In this document: piece after piece, positions 7,258-15,963 of the stretch | How positions within the stretch are numbered: the first letter of the stretch is position 1 | How the letters are laid out: every line of letters starts with the position of its first letter | Assembly: GCA_027459705.1 (NCBI GenBank) | Contig: DAIDHM010000191.1 | Coordinates: forward strand, 1 to 47,214 | Source: Ktedonobacteria bacterium | GTDB lineage: Bacteria > Chloroflexota > Ktedonobacteria > Ktedonobacterales > JACDGC01 | Length of the DNA stretch: 47,214 bases | Direction of reading: 5' to 3' | Notes under the pieces: generated by a model | The model's input: the letters and a program-made list of their open reading frames with translations, nothing else | The model's database searches: none | Told to the model about the DNA's origin: nothing | Translations under genes and position numbers: made by a program

Positions 7258-8916
7258 TTATTCGGGAATGGGACTATCGGGACCACCGGGACGACCGTGG
7301 GTCGGCTCGGTAGGCGCTGATGGCGGAGGAGTCGGGTCGATGCCACCGCCGGGCACGTTCGATGTGCCCGTGCCAATGCCCGCACCGGGTACATTGGTGG
7401 GACCAGAGTCGACGCCACCACCAGGCACATTGGTAGTGCCAGAGCCGCCATTGGTCCCTGATGGCGTGTCGTTGCCAACCGGAACCACCGGTGGATCGGT
7501 TGCGACCGGAGCCGCCAGGTCATGCAGAACCGACATATCAACCCATCCCGCAGGTGCCCCTTGCGACTCAGTCGCAGCCAATAGCGTTTCCTGGGTTTGA
7601 TCAGCGAGCAGGGTATTGACTTCGCCACTCAGGTGCGTGGTCTGGCTCGTTTGCGCGACCAACTTTCCCTCATGAAAATGCTCGTGTTCAGCGTGATCCA
7701 CTTCCTGAATGCTCGTCTGTTCAGTGGATACCCGGGTTGTCTCAGCGGAAGCAGCAACCACGGTCTCCGTCGGTGTCGTGGCAGCGGCCGTCTGCACCTG
7801 TTCGATGGTCGCTGCGTCGGGATCTTCGACAAACAGCAAGACGCCATCGGCAGCGAGCGTCGAGGTGGCGGGCTCATCAGTCGTTGGCGCGGCGGATTCC
7901 ACATCTTCCAGTGGCTGAGTATCTGGCATGCTTGAGGATGGGATCACGGTCGACTCGGTAACTGAGCTATGGCCCACCTCAGTGACCGCGCTGGACTCGA
8001 AGTGTGCGGATGCCGTACCAGTCTCCGTCTTCGGTTGATCCATCCCAGCTTGCCAGGTTGATGTGGTGGTCTCGGCGGTAAATGTAGCGGTCGTGCTAGC
8101 GGCATGCTCTTCTGTCGTCGCCGTAGCGACCGCGGTTGCCTCGATTGGTGTCGCGGGAGCCGGAGGCTCAGTTACCATAGTGGAAGCAACAGTGCCTGGC
8201 GGTGGTGCTTCTGTTACCTCAGCAGAGGTTGCGACGACCGTGGCATCGTGTTCAGCGACCACTGATTCAGTCGGGGAGGTGTCGGCCACCGCGACGCTCT
8301 CGGTGGCAGCAGTCTCCGTTGGCGTTGCGACGACCGTGGCATCGTGTTCAGCGACCACTGATTCGGTCGGGGTCGCGACCTCGACGGTCTGGCTGACTTC
8401 GCTGGCAGTGGACTCCGGCGCGGAGGTCGCCGACGCGGGAGTCTCGACTGGGGCCGACGCGGTCGCCGCCGCTTCTGACACAGCGGTGACAACGGCGGCC
8501 GTGGCCATCGCCTCAGCGCCGGTGGCAGTAGGGGTCAGTAGCGCCTCTGCGGCGGCCATCGCGGCTGGCGAAGATGGGATCGGCTCGGCCTTGGGAGTTG
8601 TCGCGATCACCTCCTGGACCAATCGCCGAGCGATGCGCACATTGGCATGTTCGACCTGACGCTTGAGATCACCCGTCATGATGTCAAAGAGTGCGGAGAA
8701 TGTTGGGATGAGGGTGACGGAGAAGATCAAACGCAGGATGCCAGCGGCAACATTGCCAAGATAGAATTGCTCGATGCCAAATGTACCCAACAATGGCAGC
8801 GAGAGCACGGTCGCCGTTCCCAGCTTCTTTTGGCGGCGTTCCATGAGGACTTCGAAACGCGCTTTTTGCTCAAAATCGAGCTGATCACGTAGCGATTGAA
8901 CAGTTGGTTGTGCCAC
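7258..8916 (-). CDS. TM2-domain protein with long repetitive Ala/Thr/Val/Glu-rich tail
   Basis: A 552-residue protein. Residues about 33-85 form two membrane helices with the TM2-like core GTFGIEQFYLGNVAAGILRLIF. From about residue 110 the chain is low complexity and rich in Ala, Thr, Val, Ser and Glu. A unit containing TESVVAEHDATVVAT occurs twice, followed by three NVPGxG motifs and a Pro-rich end. The tail is probably disordered. Start GTG at 8916 has an ideal AAGGAGG site 7 bases upstream. TM2 function is poorly known in bacteria. The tail could project from the membrane, but its side is not determined. Nothing suggests enzymatic activity. Confidence 0.75.
   Translation of the reverse strand: MAQPTVQSLRDQLDFEQKARFEVLMERRQKKLGTATVLSLPLLGTFGIEQFYLGNVAAGILRLIFSVTLIPTFSALFDIMTGDLKRQVEHANVRIARRLVQEVIATTPKAEPIPSSPAAMAAAEALLTPTATGAEAMATAAVVTAVSEAAATASAPVETPASATSAPESTASEVSQTVEVATPTESVVAEHDATVVATPTETAATESVAVADTSPTESVVAEHDATVVATSAEVTEAPPPGTVASTMVTEPPAPATPIEATAVATATTEEHAASTTATFTAETTTSTWQAGMDQPKTETGTASAHFESSAVTEVGHSSVTESTVIPSSSMPDTQPLEDVESAAPTTDEPATSTLAADGVLLFVEDPDAATIEQVQTAAATTPTETVVAASAETTRVSTEQTSIQEVDHAEHEHFHEGKLVAQTSQTTHLSGEVNTLLADQTQETLLAATESQGAPAGWVDMSVLHDLAAPVATDPPVVPVGNDTPSGTNGGSGTTNVPGGGVDSGPTNVPGAGIGTGTSNVPGGGIDPTPPPSAPTEPTHGRPGGPDSPIPE
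8228..8371. repeat. 48-bp imperfect direct repeat inside the TM2 gene
   Basis: The segments 8228-8275 and 8324-8371 differ at about one position and are 96 bases apart. They encode the duplicated peptide TESVVAEHDATVVAT, consistent with recent expansion by slippage or unequal crossover. Confidence 0.85.
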
Positions 8917-9054
8917 GGTTCTGCCTCCTTATACCTGGATGATTGGTCGTTTGGCACGCGCGTGGTTCGCCCTTGAGTGCCAACGCCGCGTAGTCGGTGT
9001 TATTCATACCACGCAAGCACATGAGCAGTCAATCGGATGGTATCTTGGCATACA

Positions 9055-9090
9055 GAAGGGCCATCCGAACTGCATCGGACGGCCCTTCTG
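9055..9090 (-). terminator. Hairpin downstream of secF
   Basis: A 15-bp stem with one mismatch (9055-9069 with 9076-9090) lies just after the secF stop. It has no T tract, so it may act as a weak terminator or an mRNA 3' stabiliser. Confidence 0.5.
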
Positions 9091-9112
9091 GCAAGCTATT
9101 TAGGAAAGAAGC

Positions 9113-10531
9113 TCAGCGCGTGCCGGCCCGCGCCAGGCGCTGGCTGCCACGTGTCACCGGCAGATCGCGATCGTCAGTGCGGCCAAACCAGGTACGCCAC
9201 TCGCGATTCTCCCACATGACCAGTAGCATACTGGCATTGAAGATCGAACTATAGGTACCGGAGAAGATACCGATCAGCAACGCCAGGGTGAAGGACCGGA
9301 TACTGTCACCGCCAAAGAGCACCAACGCGCTCAAGGTGAGTAACACCGTCAGGGAAGTGTTGAGCGAGCGCGCCATCGTCTGCAGGAGGCTGGCATTGAC
9401 GATGTCATTGAAAGATTCCACTGACCGTCGTTTCATGTTCTCGCGGATTCGGTCAAAGACGACGATCGTATCGTGCACCGAGAAACCGATGACAGTCAGG
9501 ACAGCCGTCACGAAGAGAGTATCGACTTTGAAGTCGTTCGGGAACAGCACGCCAAGAATCGACCAGATGCCCAAAACCACCAACGCATCATGCAAGAGCG
9601 CAATGATAGCGCAGGCGCCATAGCGGAAAGACTGCGAGAGGCTGCCAACATTGCGGAAGGCAAAGGTGACATAGATCAGGATCGCGATGGAGGCCAGGAT
9701 GACCGCAAACACCGCCCAGAACGTCGTACTGGAAGCGATTGAAGGACCGACTGACTGCACCTGTGATTGGTACAACGGACCAAATTTCTGGAGTAACTCC
9801 GTCTCCACCGTATTCAATTGATTCGGCTTTAACTGAGTCTGCGTCTGCACCGTAACGATCTGGTTAGTCGTGCTTTCATAGACATTCGTGATCTTCACGG
9901 GTGTCGTCGTAGATGGAGTCGTGGGCGTCGTACTACCAGTTGTTGGCGTCGCGGTAGGCGCCGCTGGCGTCGCGGTAGGCGCCGCTGGCGTTGCGGCATT
10001 TGTCGTGGCAGATGTGGTTAACGGTGTAGCGGTGATGACTCTCTGAATATCCGCCGGGTTCACCTTGAAAGCCGCGCCGCCTTTGGTGGAGGGTGGCGGA
10101 GTGAAGACGAACGGGAGCAGCGAGTAAGCTTTGCCAGCCACAGTGACATTGAGCGGGGTCGCCGCCTGCACAGTACCAAAAAGCGTACTGGCATTGGGAT
10201 TACTCTGTAACCGATTGAGTATCTCGGTATCGGTCGCGCTGTCGACTTGCACATCAGTCTCAACCCAGAACGTCTGGGTTGTCTGCGTATTGAGCGCAGA
10301 AGACAGATAGATTTTGACATCTTTCGCGTCCAGGGATTGCTGGAAGGTATTGGCAACCGTTGTCGTACCACCTGCCGGCATCACCTTCTGGAAAACCAAG
10401 TCGATCGTCGTCCCGCCGGTAAAATCGATGCCAGTGTTCAGGTGATTAAACAGCAGTGAGATAATCCCTGGCACGAGCACGAGCAGGGAGATGGCAAAGA
10501 AGATGTACTTCTTGGAAGTCAAATTAAACAT
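9113..10531 (-). CDS. secF: Protein-export membrane protein SecF, with insertion
   Basis: Partner of SecD in the auxiliary SecDF complex that uses the proton gradient to finish protein export. The first helix is followed by the family signature NTGIDFTGGTTIDL (about 32-45). Five C-terminal helices carry IGFSVHDTIVVFDRIRENMK. At 472 residues it is much longer than the usual ~300. The excess lies in the external P1 region, including a Thr/Pro/Ala-rich stretch at about 170-211 coded by 21-bp repeats (around 9950-9990). The start is 6 bases after the secD stop, so the two are cotranscribed. Confidence 0.95.
   Translation of the reverse strand: MFNLTSKKYIFFAISLLVLVPGIISLLFNHLNTGIDFTGGTTIDLVFQKVMPAGGTTTVANTFQQSLDAKDVKIYLSSALNTQTTQTFWVETDVQVDSATDTEILNRLQSNPNASTLFGTVQAATPLNVTVAGKAYSLLPFVFTPPPSTKGGAAFKVNPADIQRVITATPLTTSATTNAATPAAPTATPAAPTATPTTGSTTPTTPSTTTPVKITNVYESTTNQIVTVQTQTQLKPNQLNTVETELLQKFGPLYQSQVQSVGPSIASSTTFWAVFAVILASIAILIYVTFAFRNVGSLSQSFRYGACAIIALLHDALVVLGIWSILGVLFPNDFKVDTLFVTAVLTVIGFSVHDTIVVFDRIRENMKRRSVESFNDIVNASLLQTMARSLNTSLTVLLTLSALVLFGGDSIRSFTLALLIGIFSGTYSSIFNASMLLVMWENREWRTWFGRTDDRDLPVTRGSQRLARAGTR
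9949..9996. repeat. 21-bp tandem repeat in secF
   Basis: About two and a third copies of a unit around GGCGCCGCTGGCGTCGCGGT. They encode repeated ATPAAPT on the minus strand within the extra-cytoplasmic linker of SecF. Confidence 0.7.
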
Positions 10532-10537
10532 GACCCG

Positions 10538-12010
10538 TTATTCTCCCTCGTCCTCGGTTTGGGTGGCTTCGTCATCGACGGCCATCGTGCCACGACCACC
10601 AGCTAGCGCGGCGGTCGCCGCTGGCCGAGCGGCGGGTTGCCGTCGTCGATACGTGGGTGAGGTGATCGCCTCGGTCGGCAGCCCAATGAGCCAGCCGGGA
10701 AGGTTTCCACGGAACGGCATCAAGAAGAGGCTCAGGAGCGACCGCGTAACAACAACAGCCGTGAAGAGCGAAGTTGCCACGCCAATCAACAGGTTCACGG
10801 CGAAACCGACGATGACCGTCGCACTGAAGTTATTGCCGACGTACCACAAGATCAAGCAGGTAATGATCGTCGACGCATTCGAATCGCGGATCGATGGCCA
10901 GGCGCGATCCCAGCCATGTTCAATAGCTGCGGATAATGATCGGCCCGACCTGAGTTCCTCTTTGATACGTTCGAAGATCAATACATTCGCGTCGACGGCC
11001 ATACCAATGGAGAGGATCAAGCCAGCGATACCGGCCAGGGTCAAGACGGCGCCAAGCAACTTGATGACGGCGAAGACCAGGCCAGCATACAGGATCAACG
11101 CCATCGTAGCCACAAGACCTGGCAGGCGATAGTAGAAGATCATGAAGAAGACGACCAGACCCAGACCAATGATCGCCGCAATCTCACTCTGGCGGATCGC
11201 CTGAGCGCCGAGCGTTGCGTCAATCTGGCGTTCGCTGACCTGATTCAACTGCAGAGGCAATGCGCCATAGCGCAAGATCGAGGCAGTGTCCTGAGCCTGC
11301 TGCAAGGTCATGCTCCCCGAGATCTCACCCTGGCCGGTGATCTGGCTCTGGATGACCGCAGATTCGATGACCGAGCTATCCAATACCACCGTCAAATACT
11401 GACCGATGTTTTGTTGCGTATAGGTAGCAAAGGCCGAGCGAGCGGCACCTTGCATCTGAAAATCAATCTGCGGCTGACCGGTTGTCGTGAAACTGACCTG
11501 AATCGAATTCGGATCCAGATCATTGCCGGTGAAGGGAGTCTTGCCCTTGTACTGCGCCAGATTCACGGTGGTGCCAACTGGCAGGTAGTTGCCACCCGTA
11601 TCAATGAACACGAGTGACCCGGTCGTACCAATCAGTGCCGTTGCTTGCTTATCATCGCGCTGTCCAGGCAGTTGCACCATGATATAATAGTTATTCGAGG
11701 TGGGATCCTTCTGATAGGTGACTACCGCCTCGCTCACGCCCAAACCATGGTTGATACGGGTCGTGATATTATCGATGGTAGCTTGGATGCTCCCCGCGAC
11801 ATCGCAGGTCGTTTTGGTTGATGGGCACTGCGCCTGGTAGAGCAACTCAATGCCGCCCTGCAAGTCGAGGCCCTCGTGAACTTTGAGATCGTTTGAGTAG
11901 CCCAGGAAGCCGATGTTCAGCCCGTGATTGCCTGGATTGAAATCAATGTACCAGGCACTGATGGCGAGCACGACGATCAACCCCAGGACGAATAACGTTC
12001 CACGGCGCAT
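10538..12010 (-). CDS. secD: Protein-export membrane protein SecD
   Basis: A 490-residue SecD with six membrane helices expected. The first helix leads into GLDLQGGIELLYQ, the SecD counterpart of the SecF signature. The P1 domain follows, then TQNIGQYLTVVLDSSVIESAVIQSQITGQ-type sequence before the second helix. The RND-type segment GMAVDANVLIFERIKEELRSG contains the conserved Asp in helix 4 associated with proton movement. The start ATG at 12010 has GAGGAG upstream. The gene leads the secD-secF operon; yajC is not adjacent. Both proteins end with charged cytoplasmic tails. Confidence 0.96.
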   Translation of the reverse strand: MRRGTLFVLGLIVVLAISAWYIDFNPGNHGLNIGFLGYSNDLKVHEGLDLQGGIELLYQAQCPSTKTTCDVAGSIQATIDNITTRINHGLGVSEAVVTYQKDPTSNNYYIMVQLPGQRDDKQATALIGTTGSLVFIDTGGNYLPVGTTVNLAQYKGKTPFTGNDLDPNSIQVSFTTTGQPQIDFQMQGAARSAFATYTQQNIGQYLTVVLDSSVIESAVIQSQITGQGEISGSMTLQQAQDTASILRYGALPLQLNQVSERQIDATLGAQAIRQSEIAAIIGLGLVVFFMIFYYRLPGLVATMALILYAGLVFAVIKLLGAVLTLAGIAGLILSIGMAVDANVLIFERIKEELRSGRSLSAAIEHGWDRAWPSIRDSNASTIITCLILWYVGNNFSATVIVGFAVNLLIGVATSLFTAVVVTRSLLSLFLMPFRGNLPGWLIGLPTEAITSPTYRRRQPAARPAATAALAGGRGTMAVDDEATQTEDEGE

Positions 12011-12127
12011 CGCTCAATGTCTCCTCTTGTGTTACCGGGTCGCCCCGGCGCATTCGCGAAAGCCGGGAGCAGGTAGCCAGGTGTTGTGTAGCGGTCAATG
12101 TAAATCTACAGCATGCTATTCAAAGTG

Positions 12128-12156
12128 AGTATAAGCCGCAGGGGCACTACTGTCAA
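12128..12156 (-). promoter_or_regulatory. secDF promoter
   Basis: On the minus strand, TTGACA (12151-12156) and TATACT (12128-12133) are 17 bases apart, close to sigma-70 consensus. The predicted leader is about 110 bases. Within the gene-free stretch 12011-12442 this is the only strong signal seen. Confidence 0.8.
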
Positions 12157-12442
12157 ATGATTGGGGAGGTTTGGGCGGCCGTGCTGGGGATCCGCACAGC
12201 CCAACTACGCCGATTGGATGTGGGGTCGCGTCGTTAATGAATTGTGTGTACAATGATGAAGACGTTACTGACATGGATTGCGGGACCCATCACCCGCGCC
12301 CGCATAGCCCGATCTCCTCACGGGAGTTGTACGGCCAGCGAGTTTTCGACTAGGATAAGCACTACTATTATCGCGGGAGAGACCTGCCCAGCGCCGATGG
12401 CGCAAGAGAGAGCCGCGGTCTCAGCTACGCAGGAGGAAATCC

Positions 12443-12844
12443 ATGGCCGCTCAACCAGGCGCGAAGCTCACAGTCCTGGTCGCTGATCCCGATCCCGCGC
12501 AACAACAGATCCTCAATCAATGCCTCAGTCCACGTTTCAATGTCATCTTTGCCGGGTCATTCGCTGAAACTCAGCGTCTGGTTAGCACGAATACACCCTC
12601 CATCTTGCTGATTGAGCTAGATCAGCCAGACGGAGGAGATGTGCGCGCGTACCTCCGCCATCTGCGCAATACCCCAGCGACGAAATCGATGGTCTTGGGT
12701 ATCGTCACTTCCCGCGCTTCCATTCATGACAAAGTATCAGGTTTCACGTCCGGGGCAGACGATTATGTGGTCAAGCCGATCAATCCGCGCACCTTCGTTT
12801 ATCGTGTGGTCCTCTTGACCAGAACGCGCTACCTGGGAATGTGA
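12443..12844 (+). CDS. Stand-alone receiver-domain protein with Glu at the phosphorylation site
   Basis: A 133-residue protein with a single response-regulator receiver domain and no output domain. The N-terminal acidic cluster is ADPD (15-18), with Pro16 where a second Asp is usual. The segment LLIELDQP places Glu58 four residues before Pro62, exactly where the phosphorylated Asp sits in family members. The switch Thr89 and the conserved Lys111 (VVKP) remain. Glu at this position often mimics the phosphorylated state, so the protein may be permanently active or phosphorylation-independent. No histidine kinase is nearby. A strong GGAGG site precedes the start. The partner is unknown. Confidence 0.8.
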   Translation: MAAQPGAKLTVLVADPDPAQQQILNQCLSPRFNVIFAGSFAETQRLVSTNTPSILLIELDQPDGGDVRAYLRHLRNTPATKSMVLGIVTSRASIHDKVSGFTSGADDYVVKPINPRTFVYRVVLLTRTRYLGM

Positions 12845-13014
12845 ACTGCCTCCCCATGAAACGAGAGCAACAGAAGAGAGAGTGTTCGGTGAAAATTTCT
12901 CAACTTTCTATAGTTTTGTCAGGTATTCCCCCCTTTTCGTGGGCGAGAGATCGTGCTATAACGTCAAAGTGATGGGCAGACGGTACGATTGGCATCCCAG
13001 GAAGGGCGCAGGCG

Positions 13015-14538
13015 GTGGCTGAACACAACGGCAAAGTATATCTGATCGGTGCGGGTCCAGGCGATCCTGGCCTCTTCACCCTCAAAGGGCAGCGCTGTCT
13101 GGCAGAGGCGCAGGTCATTGTTTATGATTATCTGGTAGATGAGGCGATCGTTCGGATGGGTAGCCACGACGCCGAATACATCTATGTCGGTAAGCAGGCA
13201 GGGCAGCACACCCTCGAACAGGATGAGATCACGGCGCTACTGGTGGAGCGCGCGCAGAGCGGAGCGGTCGTCGCCCGTCTCAAGGGTGGCGATCCGTTTG
13301 TCTTTGGTCGCGGGGGTGAGGAAGCCGAGGCACTGATCGCGGCGGGTATCCCCTGGGAAGTTATTCCGGGTATTACCTCCGCCATCGCCGCGCCGGCCTA
13401 CGCGGGCATCCCCGTCACCCATCGCGGCCTGACCTCCTCTTTTACTGTCGTCACCGGCCATGAAGATCCGACCAAAGGCTCCAGTGATATCGACTGGTCT
13501 GCACTGGGGAGCAATACGGGCACCTTGATCTTCCTGATGGGTGTTGGGCAACTAGAGCAGATCGCCGCACAATTGATCGCGCATGGGCGACCAGCTGTGA
13601 CGCCGACGGCCGTCATCCGCTGGGGCACGACATCACGACAAGAGACGGTCAGCGGCACCCTGGCAGATATCGCGGAGCGCGTCCGCGCGGCGGGACTCAA
13701 GGCTCCGGCGGTGACGATCGTCGGCGCGGTGGCGGGGCTCCGCGAAACCCTGGCATGGTTCGACCGTCGACCCCTCTGGGGCAAGCGTGTGGTGATCACC
13801 CGCGCGCCCGAACAAGCGCCAGAGCTTGCCGAACGCCTCCAACAACTGGGCGCCGCGACAACAACCCTCTCGACGATTCAGATCGCCCCAACTCCCGATC
13901 CGGCGGCGCTCGTAGCGGCCATCGAGCAGGTGACAGATGGGGGTTATGACTGGATCATTTTTACGAGTGTCAATGGCGTCGCTGCCTTTGCCGACCACTT
14001 AGACGGCATGGCTTGCGATTGGCGCGCCGTTCACGCCCGCATTGCTGCGATCGGCCCAGCGACGGCCCAATCACTGCGTGACCGTGGCATTCGCCCAGAT
14101 TTCGTGCCAACGGTCTTCGTCGCCGAGGCGATTGCCGCCGAGATCGGCCAGATCGAGGGAAAGACTATCCTGTTGCCGCGAACAGATATCGCGCGACCTG
14201 AACTCGCGCGCTTGCTACGTGAACGGCAGGCGGTGGTGGATGAGGTAATTGCTTACCGAACGCTCACGACGGACCTCGACGCCGCGACGCTGGCAGAGGC
14301 CTTGCGCGCACCACGACCCGATCTCATCACCTTCACCAGCTCATCCACGGTGCGCGGCCTGGCCCAGGCGCTGAGAGTTACGGATCTCAGCCAGGCGTTG
14401 GCGGGCATCGCCACTGCCTGTATTGGACCTATCACGGCCCAAACAGCGCGTGAATTCGGTCTTGAACCAACGATCATAGCGACCGAATACACGATTGACG
14501 GTCTCATCCATGCGATCGTGTCCCACTGGTCCGCCTGA
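13015..14538 (+). CDS. cobA-hemD: Uroporphyrinogen-III C-methyltransferase / uroporphyrinogen-III synthase fusion
   Basis: A 507-residue bifunctional enzyme of tetrapyrrole synthesis. Residues 1-245 form the SAM-dependent methyltransferase (SUMT) that converts uroporphyrinogen III to precorrin-2 for sirohaem or cobalamin. Its motifs are GAGPGDPGLFTLKG near the start and VARLKGGDPFVFGRGGEEA. Residues about 255-507 are the HemD domain, which closes hydroxymethylbilane to uroporphyrinogen III. It is recognised by RVVITRA-like KRVVITRAPEQAPELAE and by FTSVNGVAAF and TFTSSSTV. The start is GTG with GGAAGG upstream. No other haem genes are adjacent, so the gene is detached from its usual hem cluster. 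Confidence 0.94.
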   Translation: MAEHNGKVYLIGAGPGDPGLFTLKGQRCLAEAQVIVYDYLVDEAIVRMGSHDAEYIYVGKQAGQHTLEQDEITALLVERAQSGAVVARLKGGDPFVFGRGGEEAEALIAAGIPWEVIPGITSAIAAPAYAGIPVTHRGLTSSFTVVTGHEDPTKGSSDIDWSALGSNTGTLIFLMGVGQLEQIAAQLIAHGRPAVTPTAVIRWGTTSRQETVSGTLADIAERVRAAGLKAPAVTIVGAVAGLRETLAWFDRRPLWGKRVVITRAPEQAPELAERLQQLGAATTTLSTIQIAPTPDPAALVAAIEQVTDGGYDWIIFTSVNGVAAFADHLDGMACDWRAVHARIAAIGPATAQSLRDRGIRPDFVPTVFVAEAIAAEIGQIEGKTILLPRTDIARPELARLLRERQAVVDEVIAYRTLTTDLDAATLAEALRAPRPDLITFTSSSTVRGLAQALRVTDLSQALAGIATACIGPITAQTAREFGLEPTIIATEYTIDGLIHAIVSHWSA

Positions 14539-14637
14539 AATGACGGCCCAGAGCGCGCATCGGCGTCATCGTCGATGCTGTCCTGTGAGCGCGGCATCGT
14601 TGCCCGCTCTGTGAAATGTTTGTAGAGGAGCCTGGAC

Positions 14638-15459
14638 ATGCTCGATGCCACACTCAGTTTTTTGACCGCGCTCTTATGCTTTGTCGCCGTCGTCTTCCTC
14701 GTCGACCAGGAAATGGTCAAACCACGTCCGTATAAGGTCGTCTGGGCAATTGGCCTCTTCGTCTATGGCGTCGGGGCACTGGCGCAGTTTTTCGGCACGG
14801 CGGGTCACTGGAATGCGACTGAATATCGCTTCTGGTACCTGGCGGGGGCGATTCTGGCGGCACCTTACCTGGGTATGGGAACCTTCTATTTGCTTGGGCC
14901 GCGTAAATGGGCCGATCGTTTAATGACCTTCCTTGGGGTCTTTACGGCCTATGCCGTCGTGCGCATGCTCACCGCACCGCTCGCGCCACAGGCGCTGGGG
15001 GCGGGGAAAGCCGCATGGCAATTGCCCCACGGCGAGACACTCGCCCACTGGTTCGCGACAGCCTCCAACGCGGACATTGTCAATGGTACTCATCCGCTGG
15101 CTCCCGGCGACATCATCCTGGTCATCATTGTCCTCAACACCCTTGGCGCGCTGGCGCTGGTGGGCGGTGCGGCCTGGAGCGCCTGGAAGTTCTATCAGAC
15201 GCGCCAGAATCCCACCAGGCTCTATTCGATGGTGCTACTCGTGATCGGTGGTCTGGCCCCAACGATGGCGGGGACCTTGACGAAGTTCGGCTTCTCGAGC
15301 GCCTTCTTCGTCCTGACGTTTATCGGTTCTGTCTTCCTGTTAGCGGGCTATCTCGTCAGCATCGATGTCTTCACGGTCTTCCGCATCCCATTCACGGATC
15401 GGGTACTCTTGAAACGAACCATTCCAGAATCCAAAATGGCACAAGCCAAGCGGGCGTAA
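14638..15459 (+). CDS. Polytopic membrane protein of unknown function
   Basis: A 273-residue integral membrane protein with about seven hydrophobic helices, beginning immediately at the N-terminus (LDATLSFLTALLCFVAVVFLV). It ends in a short basic cytoplasmic tail (KRTIPESKMAQAKRA). One longer hydrophilic loop (about residues 117-155) carries HGETLAHWF and HPLAPGD. No catalytic or transport motif is recognised. GAGGAG lies 7 bases upstream of the ATG. A clear terminator follows, so it is probably transcribed alone or with cobA-hemD, 99 bases upstream. Confidence 0.75.
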   Translation: MLDATLSFLTALLCFVAVVFLVDQEMVKPRPYKVVWAIGLFVYGVGALAQFFGTAGHWNATEYRFWYLAGAILAAPYLGMGTFYLLGPRKWADRLMTFLGVFTAYAVVRMLTAPLAPQALGAGKAAWQLPHGETLAHWFATASNADIVNGTHPLAPGDIILVIIVLNTLGALALVGGAAWSAWKFYQTRQNPTRLYSMVLLVIGGLAPTMAGTLTKFGFSSAFFVLTFIGSVFLLAGYLVSIDVFTVFRIPFTDRVLLKRTIPESKMAQAKRA

Positions 15460-15488
15460 ATGTGCCGCACACACGATTCCGCGACACG

Positions 15489-15526
15489 GCAAAAGCGAGG
15501 CATTCTGTCGGGTGCCTCGCTTTTGC
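15489..15526. terminator. Terminator after the membrane-protein gene
   Basis: A perfect 14-bp stem (15489-15502 with 15513-15526) whose arms include AAAA and TTTT. It lies 30 bases after the stop and is a good Rho-independent terminator. Confidence 0.8.
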
Positions 15527-15539
15527 TGTATCGCGGAAG

Positions 15540-15625
15540 TTCACACTTGGGCTGACAATCCTTCGGCTGACAGTACGCGGGATTCCTGGTTCTACCGAGA
15601 GGCCCGGTGGCGGCAGAGAGCTTTC
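15540..15625 (-). pseudogene. Relic of a TnpB C-terminus with right-end-like sequence
   Basis: Read on the minus strand, the segment encodes SLPPPGLSVEPGIPR, the typical end of IS200/IS605-family TnpB proteins. It is followed by GAATCCCGCG and a short right-end-like sequence ending near AGTGTGAA. The same VEPxIPR ending and GAATCCC box occur in the second relic at 34956. No upstream TnpB coding region remains; the foldback element begins next to it. Confidence 0.5.
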
Positions 15626-15628
15626 CAG

Positions 15629-15785
15629 TATAGATTCCAGGAACCACGGTAAAAAAGCTGCAGTTGGGGCACGATTTGTCCTCGCTTTCTGAGATGAAAC
15701 GTGATGTTTTGCTTCACTCTACAGCGACGACAAGCCATGATCACTATTTGCTTGCTAATTTTTACCGTGGTTCCTGGACTCTATA
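15629..15785. mobile_element. 157-bp foldback (MITE-like) element with 27-bp inverted ends
   Basis: Ends 15629-15655 and 15759-15785 are inverted copies with one mismatch, each containing CCAGGAACCACGGTAAAAA. The outermost bases are TA on both sides, which fits a TA target duplication as used by Tc1/mariner/IS630-type transposases. An inner pair (15676-15686 with 15723-15733) is also complementary, so one strand can fold almost end to end. No transposase is encoded. It sits between a TnpB relic and the HNH cassette. Confidence 0.75.
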
Positions 15786-15963
15786 GCAGCGAAGCCTGAG
15801 CCACGGCCTTCTGTACCCTGTGCGGCTACGTCGCCACCTGCGCAAACAGGGCATCGCGCTTTAGTCGCCATCCGCTCCAACTTTCAGGGCACGCTCATTC
15901 CTGTGGCTTGGGGTCTTGAGTATTTTTTTGCAACTTCGCCCTCCTGAGCAATTACGAAACTTT
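15786..15963. other. Gene-free remnant between foldback element and HNH gene
   Basis: Together with 15460-15785 this completes a gene-free stretch of about 500 bases. On the minus strand a 38-codon frame from 15871 into the foldback end starts MATKARCPVCAGGDV; its CxxC motif hints at a truncated zinc-finger gene, perhaps of transposon origin. A T7 run occurs near 15920. No intact gene is supported. Confidence 0.4.

Noticed and set aside
8228-8371. Possible CRISPR-like spaced repeats
   Set aside because: There are only two copies, in frame inside a low-complexity gene.
8063-8659. Ala/Val/Thr-rich frame antisense to the TM2 tail
   Set aside because: The composition is just the mirror of the low-complexity repeats.
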